31,695 bases of DNA from DATJXG01 sp035500455 (GCA_035500455.1 DATJXG010000259.1:1-31695), one strand, 5' to 3'; counted from the stretch's first letter, positions 15,147 to 24,002 are shown. Made by a program: numbers and translations. Notes: generated by a model not told the origin, from the sequence alone.

Positions 15147-17423
15147 ATGCGCTTTCGTTTTCTTACCGTTTTCATCCTCTGTCTTTCCACCGTCAGCTTT
15201 TCCCAACAGAAATCGAGTGCCGATATCGAACGCCGCGTTGACGCCCTGCTAAAACAGATGACCGTCGAAGAAAAAGCCGGCCAGCTCTCGCAATACAGCG
15301 GGCCGACGCCGGAGAACCTGGAGTTGGTAAAGAAAGGCGAAGTGGGATCGCTGCTCAACGACGTGGGAGCGGAACAAGCCAACGCCGCGCAGCATATCGC
15401 GGTAGATCAGTCGCGGCTCAAAATTCCACTTCTCTTCGGATTTGACGTCATCCACGGCTTTCGCACCATCTTCCCGGTGCCCATCGCAAGCGCCGGCAGC
15501 TTCGATCCCGACCTGGTAGAGCAAGCGGAGCGCGTCGCCGCGAAGGAGGCCACCGCTTCGGGAGTGAAGTGGACCTTCGCTCCCATGGTGGATGTTACGC
15601 ACGATCCGCGCTGGGGGCGCGAAGTGGAAGGCGGCGGCGAAGATCCCTACCTCGGCTCGGTAATTGCGACGGCTCGCGTGCGCGGATTCCAGGGCAAGAA
15701 CATCGCCGATCCCGAGAGCGTCCTCGCCTGCACCAAGCACTTCGCGGCTTACGGCGCGGTGGAGGGCGGGCGCGACTACAACACCGTGGACATCTCCGAG
15801 CAGACTCTGCGCGAAGTGTACCTGCCGCCGTTTCATGCCGCCGTGGAAGCCGGTTCCGCCACACTGATGTCCGCCTTCGTTTCGCTGAACGGAGTTTCCG
15901 CCACTGCCAACCACCATACCCTGACCGACATTCTTCGCAAGGAATGGCACTTCCCGGGGTTCGTCGTGAGCGACTACGGCTCCGTCATGGAACTGATTCC
16001 GCACGGCCTAGCGGCAGATGGTTCGCAAGCCGCGCTGCTGGCTCTCACCGCCGGTGTGGACATGGACATGGCCGACGGCGACTACAACAACTCCATCCCC
16101 GGTTTGGTGAAATCCGGCAAGCTGCCCATGAGTGTGCTCGATGAAGCTGTGCGCCGCGTGCTACGAGTGAAGTTTGAGGCTGGCCTGTTCGACCATCCTT
16201 ACTTCGATACCAAGCGCGAGCACACAGAGCTTTACACTCCGGAGAACCTGCAGCTCTCCCGCAAGCTGGCGCAGGAGTCCATGGTGCTGATCAAGAACCA
16301 GGGCAATCTTCTTCCTCTGGAGAAGAACACCAAAACCATTGCCGTCATCGGGCCGCTGGCCAACGACCAGCCGAACCAGCTTGGCTCCTGGGTAGGCGAC
16401 GGCCGCACCGAAGGAACGGTGGCTCCGCTCGCCGGCATCAAGGCCGCCGCTCCCAACGCGCAGGTCATCTATGCCAAGGGCGTGGACATCGAGCCTTACC
16501 AGAAATTCGAGTGGGGTGGGCTGAGTCCGGCGCCCACGGGCGCGACCGGCGCGGCAGGAGCTACTGAAACCGAAGGTCCAGCGAGCATTGAAAGCGCGGT
16601 GAGCGCCGCCCAGAAAGCCGATATCGTTATCATGTTCCTCGGCGAACTTGCCAACATGAGCGGCGAAGCCAGTTCCCGCGCGAGCCTTGATCTTCCCGGC
16701 AAGCAGAACGAGCTTCTACGGGCTGTAGTGAACACCGGCAAGCCCGTCGTGCTCGTTCTCGAGAGCGGCCGTCCGCTGGATATCCTCTGGGCCAACGATC
16801 ACGTGCCCGCAATCGTGCAGGCCTGGTACCTGGGGTCGCAGGCAGGCAACGCCATCGCGGACATCCTCTTCGGCGACGCCTCTCCCAGCGGCCGCATGGC
16901 CATCAGCTGGCCACGTTCCGTTGGCCAGATTCCTGTCTACTACGATCACCGCAGCACCGGCCGCCCCACCTCGCCCGACCGCTGGCATACCGGCTATCTC
17001 GACGAAAGTAAAGAACCGCTCTATCCCTTCGGCTACGGCCTCACCTACACCAGCTTCAAGTACAGCAATCTGCGCGTGCTGACGCCGTCAGTTGCCGCGA
17101 GTGGCATGGTTCGAGTGACCGCGGACATCCAGAACACCGGCTCACGCGCCGGAACCGAGGTGGTGCAACTCTACGTGCATGACCGCATCGCGCCCACCAC
17201 CCGCCCGGTGCGCGAGTTGAAGGGCTTTTCGCGCGTCACCCTGGCGCCGGGAGAAACCAAGACGGTGGAGTTTTCCGTGAAAGCAAACGATCTGGGATCC
17301 TACACTCCGCAAATGACGTGGATCGTGCCGCCGGGCGCTTACGACGTTTGGGCCGCGCCCAATGCCGCCGAAACTGGCGCGCAGGGAACGTTTGAAATTG
17401 CGGCGAAGTCCGGCAATCAATAG
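15147..17423 (+). CDS. bglX: Exported GH3 beta-glucosidase (BglX type)
   Basis: A 758-residue protein starting at ATG 15147 with GGAGA seven bases upstream. Residues 1-19 form a signal peptide (RFRFLTVFILCLSTVSFSQQ), placing it in the periplasm or outside. The N-terminal barrel has 'RRVDALLKQMTVEEKAGQL', 'GFDVIHGFRTIFP', 'FAPMVDVTHDPRWGR' and the nucleophile Asp276 in 'FVVSDYGSV'. The alpha/beta sandwich has 'AVIGPLANDQ' and the likely acid/base Glu507 in 'NMSGEASSRASLDLPG'. The C-terminal fibronectin-III-like domain has 'ELKGFSRVTLAPGETKTVEF'. This is the complete three-domain BglX plan with normal length. It hydrolyses beta-linked gluco-oligosaccharides from the non-reducing end. Position after the clan-A hydrolase suggests it finishes off the oligosaccharides that enzyme releases. 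Confidence 0.94.
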   Translation: MRFRFLTVFILCLSTVSFSQQKSSADIERRVDALLKQMTVEEKAGQLSQYSGPTPENLELVKKGEVGSLLNDVGAEQANAAQHIAVDQSRLKIPLLFGFDVIHGFRTIFPVPIASAGSFDPDLVEQAERVAAKEATASGVKWTFAPMVDVTHDPRWGREVEGGGEDPYLGSVIATARVRGFQGKNIADPESVLACTKHFAAYGAVEGGRDYNTVDISEQTLREVYLPPFHAAVEAGSATLMSAFVSLNGVSATANHHTLTDILRKEWHFPGFVVSDYGSVMELIPHGLAADGSQAALLALTAGVDMDMADGDYNNSIPGLVKSGKLPMSVLDEAVRRVLRVKFEAGLFDHPYFDTKREHTELYTPENLQLSRKLAQESMVLIKNQGNLLPLEKNTKTIAVIGPLANDQPNQLGSWVGDGRTEGTVAPLAGIKAAAPNAQVIYAKGVDIEPYQKFEWGGLSPAPTGATGAAGATETEGPASIESAVSAAQKADIVIMFLGELANMSGEASSRASLDLPGKQNELLRAVVNTGKPVVLVLESGRPLDILWANDHVPAIVQAWYLGSQAGNAIADILFGDASPSGRMAISWPRSVGQIPVYYDHRSTGRPTSPDRWHTGYLDESKEPLYPFGYGLTYTSFKYSNLRVLTPSVAASGMVRVTADIQNTGSRAGTEVVQLYVHDRIAPTTRPVRELKGFSRVTLAPGETKTVEFSVKANDLGSYTPQMTWIVPPGAYDVWAAPNAAETGAQGTFEIAAKSGNQ

Positions 17424-17427
17424 TCCA

Positions 17428-17467
17428 GGGACTCCCCGGCCAGACCTCGGCTCTGGGCTGGAGTTCC
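17428..17467. terminator. Nested hairpin just after the GH3 stop codon
   Basis: GGGACTCC (17428-17435) pairs with GGAGTTCC (17460-17467) with one G-U pair, and CCAGA (17440-17444) pairs with TCTGG (17452-17456) inside it. It starts five bases after the stop codon. There is no uridine tract, so it could be a Rho-assisted terminator or an mRNA stability element between GH3 and the SIS gene. Confidence 0.4.
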
Positions 17468-17680
17468 ATGGGTTGCGGCGGCCGCGCCGATGAGGTTCTT
17501 GCGCCTTGGCGCCCCGCGTTTCACCGTCAACTGTTAGAATCGATGGGAACCGCAAAGGAGCATTCCTGCGGCATGCTTTCTGCCCTCCCCAACCTGTGGC
17601 TTCATTGATGGTAAAGGCCTCCCGCGCGGAAAAACGGGAGAATCTCGCTCCAGTCAATGGCTGGACTTTGAGGTGAAGTT

Positions 17681-18823
17681 TTGCCGGGCAATACGAGCGA
17701 TCCAAAATCCGACTCAGGCGGCAAGGCGGCGGGTGCCTACACCCTGGCCGAAATCCTCTCTCAACCGCAAACCTGGAGTGCTTCGCTGAAGTTCCTGCGT
17801 GAGGGGCGGAAGCTCGAGGAGATTCAGCAACAGTTCAGCGGTTCCCAGCCTGCAGCGCCGCAGTGGCTCTTCGTCGGCTGTGGATCGAGCTACTACGTGG
17901 CCCTCTCTGCAGCAGCCTCCATGCGAATGCTCGCGCGCCAGCCGGCGTGGGCGGTCGCGGCCTCCGAAGTGCTTCTCTATCCGGAACTGGTGCTGGGCCC
18001 GGCAAAGAATGTCGTCGCCGTGCTGATTTCACGCTCGGGGCTGACTTCTGAAGTTCTGCGAGCCGCGGAACTTCTAAAGAAGCGTGGAGTTCCCACCATC
18101 GCGGTGAGCTGTGCCGCAGGCCAGCCGTTGGAGAAGCTCACATCCGCCGCCATCGTGATGCCAGCCGTCGAAGAGCAGAGCACGGTGATGACTCGCTCAT
18201 TCACGTCCATGCTTCTGAGCCTGCAGGTCCTGGCGGCGCGAGTTTCCGGTAATAGCGCCTTTATCGACGCTCTGGCGCAAATGGCCGACGACGCGGAAGC
18301 GGCCCTTGAGTCGCTCCCGGACCGCGTGGGCGAGTTCGTCGGTAGCCACGGCTTCGACGATTACGTCTGCCTCGGCCAGGGCCCGTTTTACGGGATCGCC
18401 TGCGAGGCCGCGCTCAAGGCCACGGAGATGTCGGTTTCCTACGCGCAGTCGTTTCATACTCTGGAATTCCGGCACGGCCCGAAATCCATCGTCAGCCCGG
18501 AAACACTACTCGTCTTCCTGATTTCCGACACGGGCTATGAGGCCGAATGCGAACTGCTGCAGGAGATGAAAGCTCTGGGCGGCACGACCCTGGCGATTAC
18601 CAACCGCGCCGATGCCCGAGTTCGCGCTTCAGCCGACTTGCTGGTAGAACTCTCTCTCGATGGGCCGGAACTGGCGCGGCTGGTTTGTTATCTGGTTCCG
18701 GCGCAGCTTCTCGGCCTCTACACCGGGCTCCAGAAAGGTGAGGATCCCGACCGGCCGCGCAACCTCAGCCGCGTTGTCGTGCTGGAAAGTGAGAAATCAA
18801 AACCCGAACATGCCGCGCTTTGA
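17681..18823 (+). CDS. SIS-domain sugar-phosphate isomerase/deaminase (GlmS-C/AgaS/FrlB-like)
   Basis: A 380-residue protein. The start is TTG 17681, supported by GAGGTGA a few bases upstream; no ATG lies nearby in frame. It has the two SIS domains of the GlmS isomerase half without a glutaminase domain. The first holds 'LFVGCGSSYYVALSAA' (phosphosugar loop), 'AVLISRSGLTSEVLRAAELL' and 'STVMTRSFTSMLL'. The second holds 'CLGQGPFYGIACEAALKATEMS' and 'LEFRHGPKSIVSPETLLVFL', where the HGP histidine corresponds to the ring-opening histidine of GlmS. Likely reactions are isomerising deamination of an amino-sugar phosphate or deglycation of a fructosamine phosphate. The next gene, a PfkB kinase, overlaps it by 14 bases, so kinase and SIS enzyme probably act in sequence. 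Not chosen as glmS because the amidotransferase half is absent. Confidence 0.85.
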   Translation: MPGNTSDPKSDSGGKAAGAYTLAEILSQPQTWSASLKFLREGRKLEEIQQQFSGSQPAAPQWLFVGCGSSYYVALSAAASMRMLARQPAWAVAASEVLLYPELVLGPAKNVVAVLISRSGLTSEVLRAAELLKKRGVPTIAVSCAAGQPLEKLTSAAIVMPAVEEQSTVMTRSFTSMLLSLQVLAARVSGNSAFIDALAQMADDAEAALESLPDRVGEFVGSHGFDDYVCLGQGPFYGIACEAALKATEMSVSYAQSFHTLEFRHGPKSIVSPETLLVFLISDTGYEAECELLQEMKALGGTTLAITNRADARVRASADLLVELSLDGPELARLVCYLVPAQLLGLYTGLQKGEDPDRPRNLSRVVVLESEKSKPEHAAL

Positions 18824-19799
18824 CGTTACCATCGCTGGCGAGTTGAATGCGGACCTCATCCTCTATGGCGTGCCTGAGGAACTGCCCCCGGAACGCGAAC
18901 TGCTGGTCAGCGGCATGATGCTCACGCTCGGCGGCTCTTCCGCCATCGTCGCCCACAACCTGGCGGTTCTGGGCAGCCGCGTGGGTTTTCAGTCACGCAT
19001 CGGCAGTGACGCCTTCGGCCAGATCGTGCTCGACCACATGGCCCGCAGCGGCGCAGACGTCTCCCAGGTGCGCCGGAATCCACTCGCCCCTTCCACCGCC
19101 GGATCCAATCATGGGGCACCCGCCGGCACCGGACTCACTGTCATCCTGCAGCGCGAAAGCTGGCGCAATATGGTGACCTATTCCGGCACCATTGCCGAGC
19201 TTTCCCTGGCTGATCTCGATCTCCAGTATCTCGCCGATTCGCGTCACTTTCATTTTTCGTCGTACTTCCTGCAGACGGGATTGCAGCTGCACGTTCCCGG
19301 TTTATTCCAGAAACTCAAGGCAGCCGGCCTCAGCATTTCGCTCGATACCAATGACGATCCCGAAGATCGCTGGGACAACGGCCTGATGGAAGCGCTTCGC
19401 CACGTGGATGTGTTCTTCCCCAACTCCCGGGAAGCGCGCCGCATCACGGGCGAGGAAGACATCGAACGCGCGATCAATCGACTGGCGCAGATTGTGCCGC
19501 TCGTGGTGGTGAAAATGGGAGCGGAGGGAGCCTTGGCGCAACGCGGCAAAGAACGCTTCAGCTGCCCGGCCATCAAGGTGGACTTTGTGGATGCGGTAGG
19601 CGCCGGCGACAGTTTCGACGCCGGATTCCTCCACCAGTATCTCCGCGGAGCCGATCTGCCCGCGTGCCTGGCCAGCGGAAATGTTGCCGGAGCTCTCTCC
19701 ACTACGCGGCCCGGCGGCATTGAAGCCTTTCGCGACCGCCATCACCGCGAAGAGTTCCTGCGCAAGAACAGTGCGCCGATGGCGGCCCCGGTAAAGTAG
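18810..19799 (+). CDS. PfkB-family carbohydrate kinase
   Basis: A 329-residue protein from ATG 18810, which lies inside the end of the SIS gene (14-base overlap) and so is probably translationally coupled; an earlier in-frame start at 18660 would put 50 arginine-rich residues before the fold and is rejected. It opens 'FDVTIAGELNADLILYG' and has the sugar-binding 'TLGGSSAIVAHNLAVLGSRVGFQSRIGSDAFG' (PfkB signature 1 region). 'SLDTNDDPEDRW' and 'VDVFFPNSREARRITG' follow, then the ATP/catalytic signature 'DAVGAGDSFDAGFLHQYL' with the catalytic Asp in GAGD. It phosphorylates a sugar or sugar derivative in the cytoplasm. SIS next to PfkB occurs in fructosamine (FrlB/FrlD) and amino-sugar operons, but residue evidence does not choose between them. 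Confidence 0.9.
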   Translation: MPRFDVTIAGELNADLILYGVPEELPPERELLVSGMMLTLGGSSAIVAHNLAVLGSRVGFQSRIGSDAFGQIVLDHMARSGADVSQVRRNPLAPSTAGSNHGAPAGTGLTVILQRESWRNMVTYSGTIAELSLADLDLQYLADSRHFHFSSYFLQTGLQLHVPGLFQKLKAAGLSISLDTNDDPEDRWDNGLMEALRHVDVFFPNSREARRITGEEDIERAINRLAQIVPLVVVKMGAEGALAQRGKERFSCPAIKVDFVDAVGAGDSFDAGFLHQYLRGADLPACLASGNVAGALSTTRPGGIEAFRDRHHREEFLRKNSAPMAAPVK

Positions 19800-19834
19800 C
19801 GTTGCGAGCAGCAGCTTGTGTGGCAGTAGGCTCG

Positions 19835-19878
19835 GTGGCGGCGGGTCTGGTTTTGATGGACCAGACCCGTCCCCACAT
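19835..19878 (-). repeat. Dispersed convergent-spacer repeat, copy 2, with perfect hairpin
   Basis: On the minus strand this reads TGTGGGGACGGGTCTGGTCC then ATCAAAACCAGACCCGCCGC. It shares 15 identical bases (CATCAAAACCAGACC) plus flanking TGTGGGGAC with 904-966. GGGTCTGGT (19843-19851) and ACCAGACCC (19860-19868) form a perfect 9-bp stem with an eight-base loop. It lies in the 87-base gap between the convergent PfkB and alpha-galactosidase-like genes, where it may terminate both transcripts. Confidence 0.7.
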
Positions 19879-19886
19879 AACCACTC

Positions 19887-22100
19887 CTACGGCCCCACTT
19901 CCAGCAGCAAATGGTCCTTAAACTCGGTGGCGATCTTCGGCACGCTGTCGCCCGTAGCCTGCACCGTCCCGAAGTCCTTGCCGTCGGCGTAGTCTCTTAC
20001 GTGGTAGGTTCCCGGCGCCAGTCCGCGCAGCTCGATCTCGCCTTTCCACGGCGCATCCGAGGGCGCAAAGAACGCATAGTACATTTTGCCGTCCTTCGCG
20101 ATCGCATAGCCTTCCGGGACGTCGTAGCCGTACACATATAGATCGCGGAACACTCCCTTCGAGAGCATCTTCTGGTTGTAGATCCCGATCCACTTTTTCC
20201 AGAGTTCTTCTTTCTCCGGGGTCAGCGCCACCCGCTGAAACTTCGGGCCGGGGTCAGGCCACACGAATTTCGTGCCCACCACGCCGCCCGTCCCGATCGT
20301 GGAAGCGAAATCCTCGCCGTGCTCAACCCAATCGCCGTTCTTTCGGTACATGGCGGAAAGCTCAACGTGGTCGCCATACACCGCGGATTCCGGACCCAGC
20401 AGCGCCTTGTACATTTTGATCCGCCGCCGCACCTGCACCGCGCCGACCGGATCGGCAGTCACCGCCTGGTCAAGAAACGGCAGCCACGCCATCGACGGCG
20501 GCGTGCCGCACGGGCAACTTTGCGTAACGCTCTCCGGCTTGAGCGACCGGCTCATTTCATAAATTCCCTTGTACACCTCGCCCATGGCATCCACCGAATC
20601 CTGCGGCGACTTGTGATGGTGCGCCGGGTTGTAGCAGGCAGGCACGCTGTAAATGTTGTCCAGCTTCGATCCGTCAAAACCCCACTCGCCGATGAACTTT
20701 TTCGTCAGCTCGCGGTAATAGGCTTGCACTTCGGGCACCGCGGGACACAGCGCCGCCAGGTTTCGCGTGGTGCGGGCATGCTTGCCGTCCTTATCGAGAA
20801 TCAGCCATTCAGGATGTTCCTGCACGATCTTGGCAATTCCATACTTGTGATCGCCCCAGCGCCCCTGGCCGTCCTCCACCGCGAGCGGCAGCCACCACAG
20901 CTGCACCAGGATTCCCTGTTTGTGAAAGTTATCCACCATCCTGTGGATGGAATCTCCCGGAAAAGTGTCGGAGCGAGGCTGCCAGTCGCCGTAGTCGTTG
21001 AACCAGCGGTCATCGAGCGTTGCCCACTTGATGTTGAACTCCTTGAGCTTGGGTATGGTGCCCAGCATTTGGGCTGGGGTGACATCGGATTCATATCCCC
21101 AGCCGCACCAGCTCACGTTGTAGGCCTCGCTCGAGGGCTTGCGCAGCTCCCAGCCTTCTTTCTGCAGCACGCTCGACCACATGCGCAGGGGTTCATAAAA
21201 GTCGCCCGAGTAAACCGCCACAAAGCTGCGCGGCGTGGAGAACGTCTCGCCCGGCTTAAGCGTCGTATCGGCCGGAATGCTCATGCGCGCACTCACCCGG
21301 CCGTCCTTTTCAACGTCGACCGGCAAAGAGAGCGTAAGAGGCAACGTTTCCACGTGGCCGATTGCTTCGCCGACTGATGCATTCCAGAATGCAACCACCG
21401 GGATGCCGCCGCCGTAACCGCCCTTCACCTGCTCGCCCATGAGGTTGGGCTGAGAGAACTTGGGCGTCAGCTGCATGACGTCGTTTTCTCCCCAGTCGTA
21501 GCTCGATCCTTGAAAGGACCACATGTCATAAGCCGGGTCTTTCATCTCCCCGGCATTCAGGCGATGTTCCTGCGCCACGACCTCGCCGATTTCGAAGTCC
21601 TGCTGACCCGTGTTCTTGTACTGTGCGCTGGCGAGAAGAATCCCGGGGAAATCGTCGTAGGCCTCGATCTCTAAGGTCTGCTCGATCTCCGGAGCCGCCG
21701 GTCCCAGGGGCCGCGCGGGAATCTCCACCCGTTTCCCAACACCCAGCCTCCCCACGGCTTCGTTCACCTTGGCTCGGGAAAAATCCAGGGTGAAGTGGAT
21801 GTCGCCGCCGTCGCGCACCAGGAAGTCGCTGTCCGTAGGCTTCCCCTCCGCCGGCTCGTCGAGCGTCAGCTTCTTCCCGCTCTTCAGCAGGAAGGCCTCA
21901 ATATAGCCCGAAGGCAGAATGCGAAACTCAGAGGTGCGGGTCGTCAGCACTACCGGCCCGCCCGATTGCACGTCAACTTTGATCTCTGATGGTTTGGACC
22001 CGGCCGGGACCGCCGTATTGGACGCATGGTTGCAACCCAGCCCCAGCAGAATGCAGACAATTCCCAGCGGCCTTGCGAACTTCACGGCTCGCTTGCCCAT
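19887..22100 (-). CDS. Exported GH36-like alpha-galactosidase, possible lipoprotein
   Basis: A 737-residue protein from ATG 22100, with GGAG six bases upstream; the start overlaps the stop of the preceding gene (TAATG). Signal: KRAVKFARPLGIVCILLGLGCNHAS, ending at a Cys; the lipobox is atypical because Leu precedes Gly-Cys with Gly at -3. An N-terminal beta-sandwich is followed by the GH36/GH27-type barrel: 'SWCGWGYESDVTPAQML', 'IKWATLDDRWFNDYGDWQP', 'DTFPGDSIHRMVDNFHKQGILVQLWWLPLAVE'. Nucleophile candidate is Asp481 in 'GSKLDNIYSVP', acid/base candidate Asp550 in 'VTADPVGAVQVRR'. A small beta domain closes the protein ('ELRGLAPGTYHVRDYADGKDFG'). It probably removes terminal alpha-galactosyl or related residues outside the inner membrane. 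It is coupled to an exported amidohydrolase. Confidence 0.87.
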   Translation of the reverse strand: MGKRAVKFARPLGIVCILLGLGCNHASNTAVPAGSKPSEIKVDVQSGGPVVLTTRTSEFRILPSGYIEAFLLKSGKKLTLDEPAEGKPTDSDFLVRDGGDIHFTLDFSRAKVNEAVGRLGVGKRVEIPARPLGPAAPEIEQTLEIEAYDDFPGILLASAQYKNTGQQDFEIGEVVAQEHRLNAGEMKDPAYDMWSFQGSSYDWGENDVMQLTPKFSQPNLMGEQVKGGYGGGIPVVAFWNASVGEAIGHVETLPLTLSLPVDVEKDGRVSARMSIPADTTLKPGETFSTPRSFVAVYSGDFYEPLRMWSSVLQKEGWELRKPSSEAYNVSWCGWGYESDVTPAQMLGTIPKLKEFNIKWATLDDRWFNDYGDWQPRSDTFPGDSIHRMVDNFHKQGILVQLWWLPLAVEDGQGRWGDHKYGIAKIVQEHPEWLILDKDGKHARTTRNLAALCPAVPEVQAYYRELTKKFIGEWGFDGSKLDNIYSVPACYNPAHHHKSPQDSVDAMGEVYKGIYEMSRSLKPESVTQSCPCGTPPSMAWLPFLDQAVTADPVGAVQVRRRIKMYKALLGPESAVYGDHVELSAMYRKNGDWVEHGEDFASTIGTGGVVGTKFVWPDPGPKFQRVALTPEKEELWKKWIGIYNQKMLSKGVFRDLYVYGYDVPEGYAIAKDGKMYYAFFAPSDAPWKGEIELRGLAPGTYHVRDYADGKDFGTVQATGDSVPKIATEFKDHLLLEVGP

Positions 22101-23284
22101 TAGTTGCTCCCGTTCCCCGGCGCGCCTTGGTATTGCCGGAACATGCGCTCCGCATTGAGGTGATAAATCTTTTCCAGCACGCCGTCCGGCAGCTCCAGCC
22201 CGTAAATCTTCCACCGCCCCTGATCCGGATAGCCCCAGGGCTCGAAGTAGTCGTCGGAGGTTTCCAGCCAGCGGAAGTGGTTGCGGTACATCTCTTCTTC
22301 CATGCCGTTGTCGGTGCCGAACATGATGCGGTCCTGATATTTCAGGAAGAACTCCCGCGCCTGGTGCGGTTGGCGGCCGAGTTCCGCCTCGCGCGCCCCA
22401 AACTCCACCATCACGTTGGGATACTTGTCGAGCATCTGCGAGACAAAGCCCAGATTCTCCGGCCAGCCCATGTGCAGCGAAACAAACGTGGTCCGCGGAT
22501 GCCTGGCGAACACCCGGTTGCGCGCCTCCAGCAATTCCTCCAGGCCGGGAAACTGCGGCCCGTAGAAACTCCAGTCAGGATGCTCGATCAGTTCTTCATA
22601 GCGTTCGTTATTGGCGTCAATGGGATGGAAGAACGCCTCCGGATCGCCGGTGTGAATAGAAACCGGAATGCCCAGCCGCCCGCACTCTTCCCAAATGGGA
22701 TCAAGGCGCGGATCGTCAACGGTAATCAGCTTGCCGGTCTTATCTTTCACTCCCAGGCCGAGAACCTTCAACACCTTCAGCCCGCGAGCGCCGCGCTTTA
22801 CGCCGTCGTCCAGCTGCGCCACCATCTCGTGGCTGAAATTGGGATCGTCGATCTTGCTCCAGTCGATCTGCGTGAACACGATGAAGCGTCCCGGGTAGGG
22901 CTTCACCATCGTGTCAATGATGTGCTGCAGCTTTCCTCCCCACATTCCCGTGAGAATCACCACCGTCTTCACATTGGTGTCGTCCATGATCTTCACTACG
23001 TCCGCCGGCGGCATCTGGTCGCCGATTCCCATCGCATCGTTGGTATGGTTGTGCACGTCGATGACGTAGAACTTTGCCTTCGGAACCTGATGCTCAGGAA
23101 CGTGCAGCATCGATTGCGGGTGGAAATCCCGCAGCAGCAGAGTTTTCTTCTGCTCCGCATTGGCGGCGGATTTGTATCCGATGGTGTCTGAAGAAGTTTG
23201 CTGAGAGGTGGAAGCTGCCTGCCCCAGACATGCTGACACAATTAGAAAGGGGGAGAGAAATGAAGCCAGTAGTCCTCGGCGCAC
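22100..23284 (-). CDS. Exported amidohydrolase (Amidohydrolase_2 family), probable lipoprotein
   Basis: I place the start at GTG 23284 because GGAGG lies four bases upstream and the protein then begins with a textbook signal, VRRGLLASFLSPFLIVSAC, whose VSAC (16-19) fits the lipobox; longer in-frame starts (ATG 23329, 23452) run into an intergenic repeat. That gives 394 residues. The mature part is a TIM-barrel metal hydrolase: 'FYVIDVHNHTND' (metal-binding DxHxH variant), 'TVVILTGMWGGKLQHII', 'GARGLKVLKVLGLGVKD', 'IPVSIHTGDPEAF', 'VSLHMGWPENLGFVSQMLDKYPNVMVEFGA' and 'IMFGTDNGMEEEMYRNHFRW' with the late catalytic Asp. Known relatives hydrolyse or decarboxylate small ring compounds or lactones. 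The substrate here is unknown. Its stop codon overlaps the start of the alpha-galactosidase-like gene. Confidence 0.85.
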   Translation of the reverse strand: MRRGLLASFLSPFLIVSACLGQAASTSQQTSSDTIGYKSAANAEQKKTLLLRDFHPQSMLHVPEHQVPKAKFYVIDVHNHTNDAMGIGDQMPPADVVKIMDDTNVKTVVILTGMWGGKLQHIIDTMVKPYPGRFIVFTQIDWSKIDDPNFSHEMVAQLDDGVKRGARGLKVLKVLGLGVKDKTGKLITVDDPRLDPIWEECGRLGIPVSIHTGDPEAFFHPIDANNERYEELIEHPDWSFYGPQFPGLEELLEARNRVFARHPRTTFVSLHMGWPENLGFVSQMLDKYPNVMVEFGAREAELGRQPHQAREFFLKYQDRIMFGTDNGMEEEMYRNHFRWLETSDDYFEPWGYPDQGRWKIYGLELPDGVLEKIYHLNAERMFRQYQGAPGNGSN

Positions 23285-23328
23285 GAAACCTCCGCGAACC
23301 CTGAGTATAAACAATGTAGCCGTGCTCA

Positions 23329-23352
23329 TGTAGGCGCGCGCGTCCTCGCGCG
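23329..23352 (+). repeat. TAGGCGCGGG palindromic repeat, copy 2
   Basis: TGTAGGCGCGCGCGTCCTCG then CGCG; CGCGCG (23337-23342) pairs with CGCGCG (23347-23352) around TCCT. It lies upstream of the amidohydrolase start, in the spacer after the NTF2-like gene. Confidence 0.55.
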
Positions 23353-23423
23353 TGCGTCCGCACCACGAAATTCTCCAAAGCCGAAAATTTCCGCCGGACA
23401 CGCACGCCCACATTAAAAGCGTC

Positions 23424-23921
23424 TTATTGCAGCGGCTCCGAAACGTGCTCATGCACGATCAGCCACTTGCCGTCCTGTTTTTCCCAGATCACGGTCCAGC
23501 GGAACGCGCCCATTTCGATCTTGCCGGTCTTGGCGGTCATTTCATAATTGATCGTGGCCGTTCCCCACGCCAGATCGCCGTGCGGATGCACCACGGCATC
23601 ATCGTTCACCGTGCACTTGGCGCTTTTGTAACCCGCCAGCACCTTCTTTACTCCGGCGTCGTATTCATCCCAACTGCCATACTTCAACGGCGCGATGTCG
23701 AAAAACACGTGCGGGCCGTCCGCATAGTATCCGGCGACATTCGCCGGATCGAGCGTTGCCCACCCATCCCAGATTTTCTGCATGTAGGCTTTATCGGGAG
23801 TTTTGCTTGAGGCTTCCGCGGGCGACGGGCCAGCCGTCAAACTGACCTGCCCCAGAGCGGCTTGCGCGAAACCGGCCATCAGAACCAGGCCGGCCAACAG
23901 GGTCAAAAGGCGCGTCTGCAT
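23424..23921 (-). CDS. Exported NTF2/SnoaL-like protein
   Basis: A 165-residue protein from ATG 23921, with AGGAGG eight bases upstream. Signal peptide: QTRLLTLLAGLVLMAGFAQAALGQ. After a Ser/Pro/Ala linker comes a single NTF2-like cone: helix 'DKAYMQKIWDGWATLDPANVAGYYADGPHVFFDI', 'WDEYDAGVKKVLAGYKSAKCTV', strand 'DDAVVHPHGDLAWGTATINYEMTAKTG', strand 'GAFRWTVIWEKQDGKWLIVHEHVSEPL'. This is the DUF4440/SnoaL-3-like pattern, with a typical final 'DGKWLIVHEHVS' strand. Such proteins bind or isomerise small molecules; no specific activity can be given. It is the first gene of a minus-strand run with the amidohydrolase (139 bases) and alpha-galactosidase-like gene, and is divergent from the mutarotase gene. 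Confidence 0.83.
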   Translation of the reverse strand: MQTRLLTLLAGLVLMAGFAQAALGQVSLTAGPSPAEASSKTPDKAYMQKIWDGWATLDPANVAGYYADGPHVFFDIAPLKYGSWDEYDAGVKKVLAGYKSAKCTVNDDAVVHPHGDLAWGTATINYEMTAKTGKIEMGAFRWTVIWEKQDGKWLIVHEHVSEPLQ

Positions 23922-24002
23922 TGAGATTTCCTCCTAATTACGGCGGGAAATTGTCGCACATGACGGCTAAAGAAGGAAGATGCCACGCGGCCTCTGTGGC
24001 CT

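Noticed and set aside
20319..21377. A 352-residue frame antisense to the GH36-like gene
   Set aside because: His/Arg-rich shadow frame with no domain; the minus-strand enzyme is clear.
21989..23191. A 400-residue frame antisense to the amidohydrolase
   Set aside because: Shadow frame; the opposite strand holds a full TIM-barrel protein with signal peptide.
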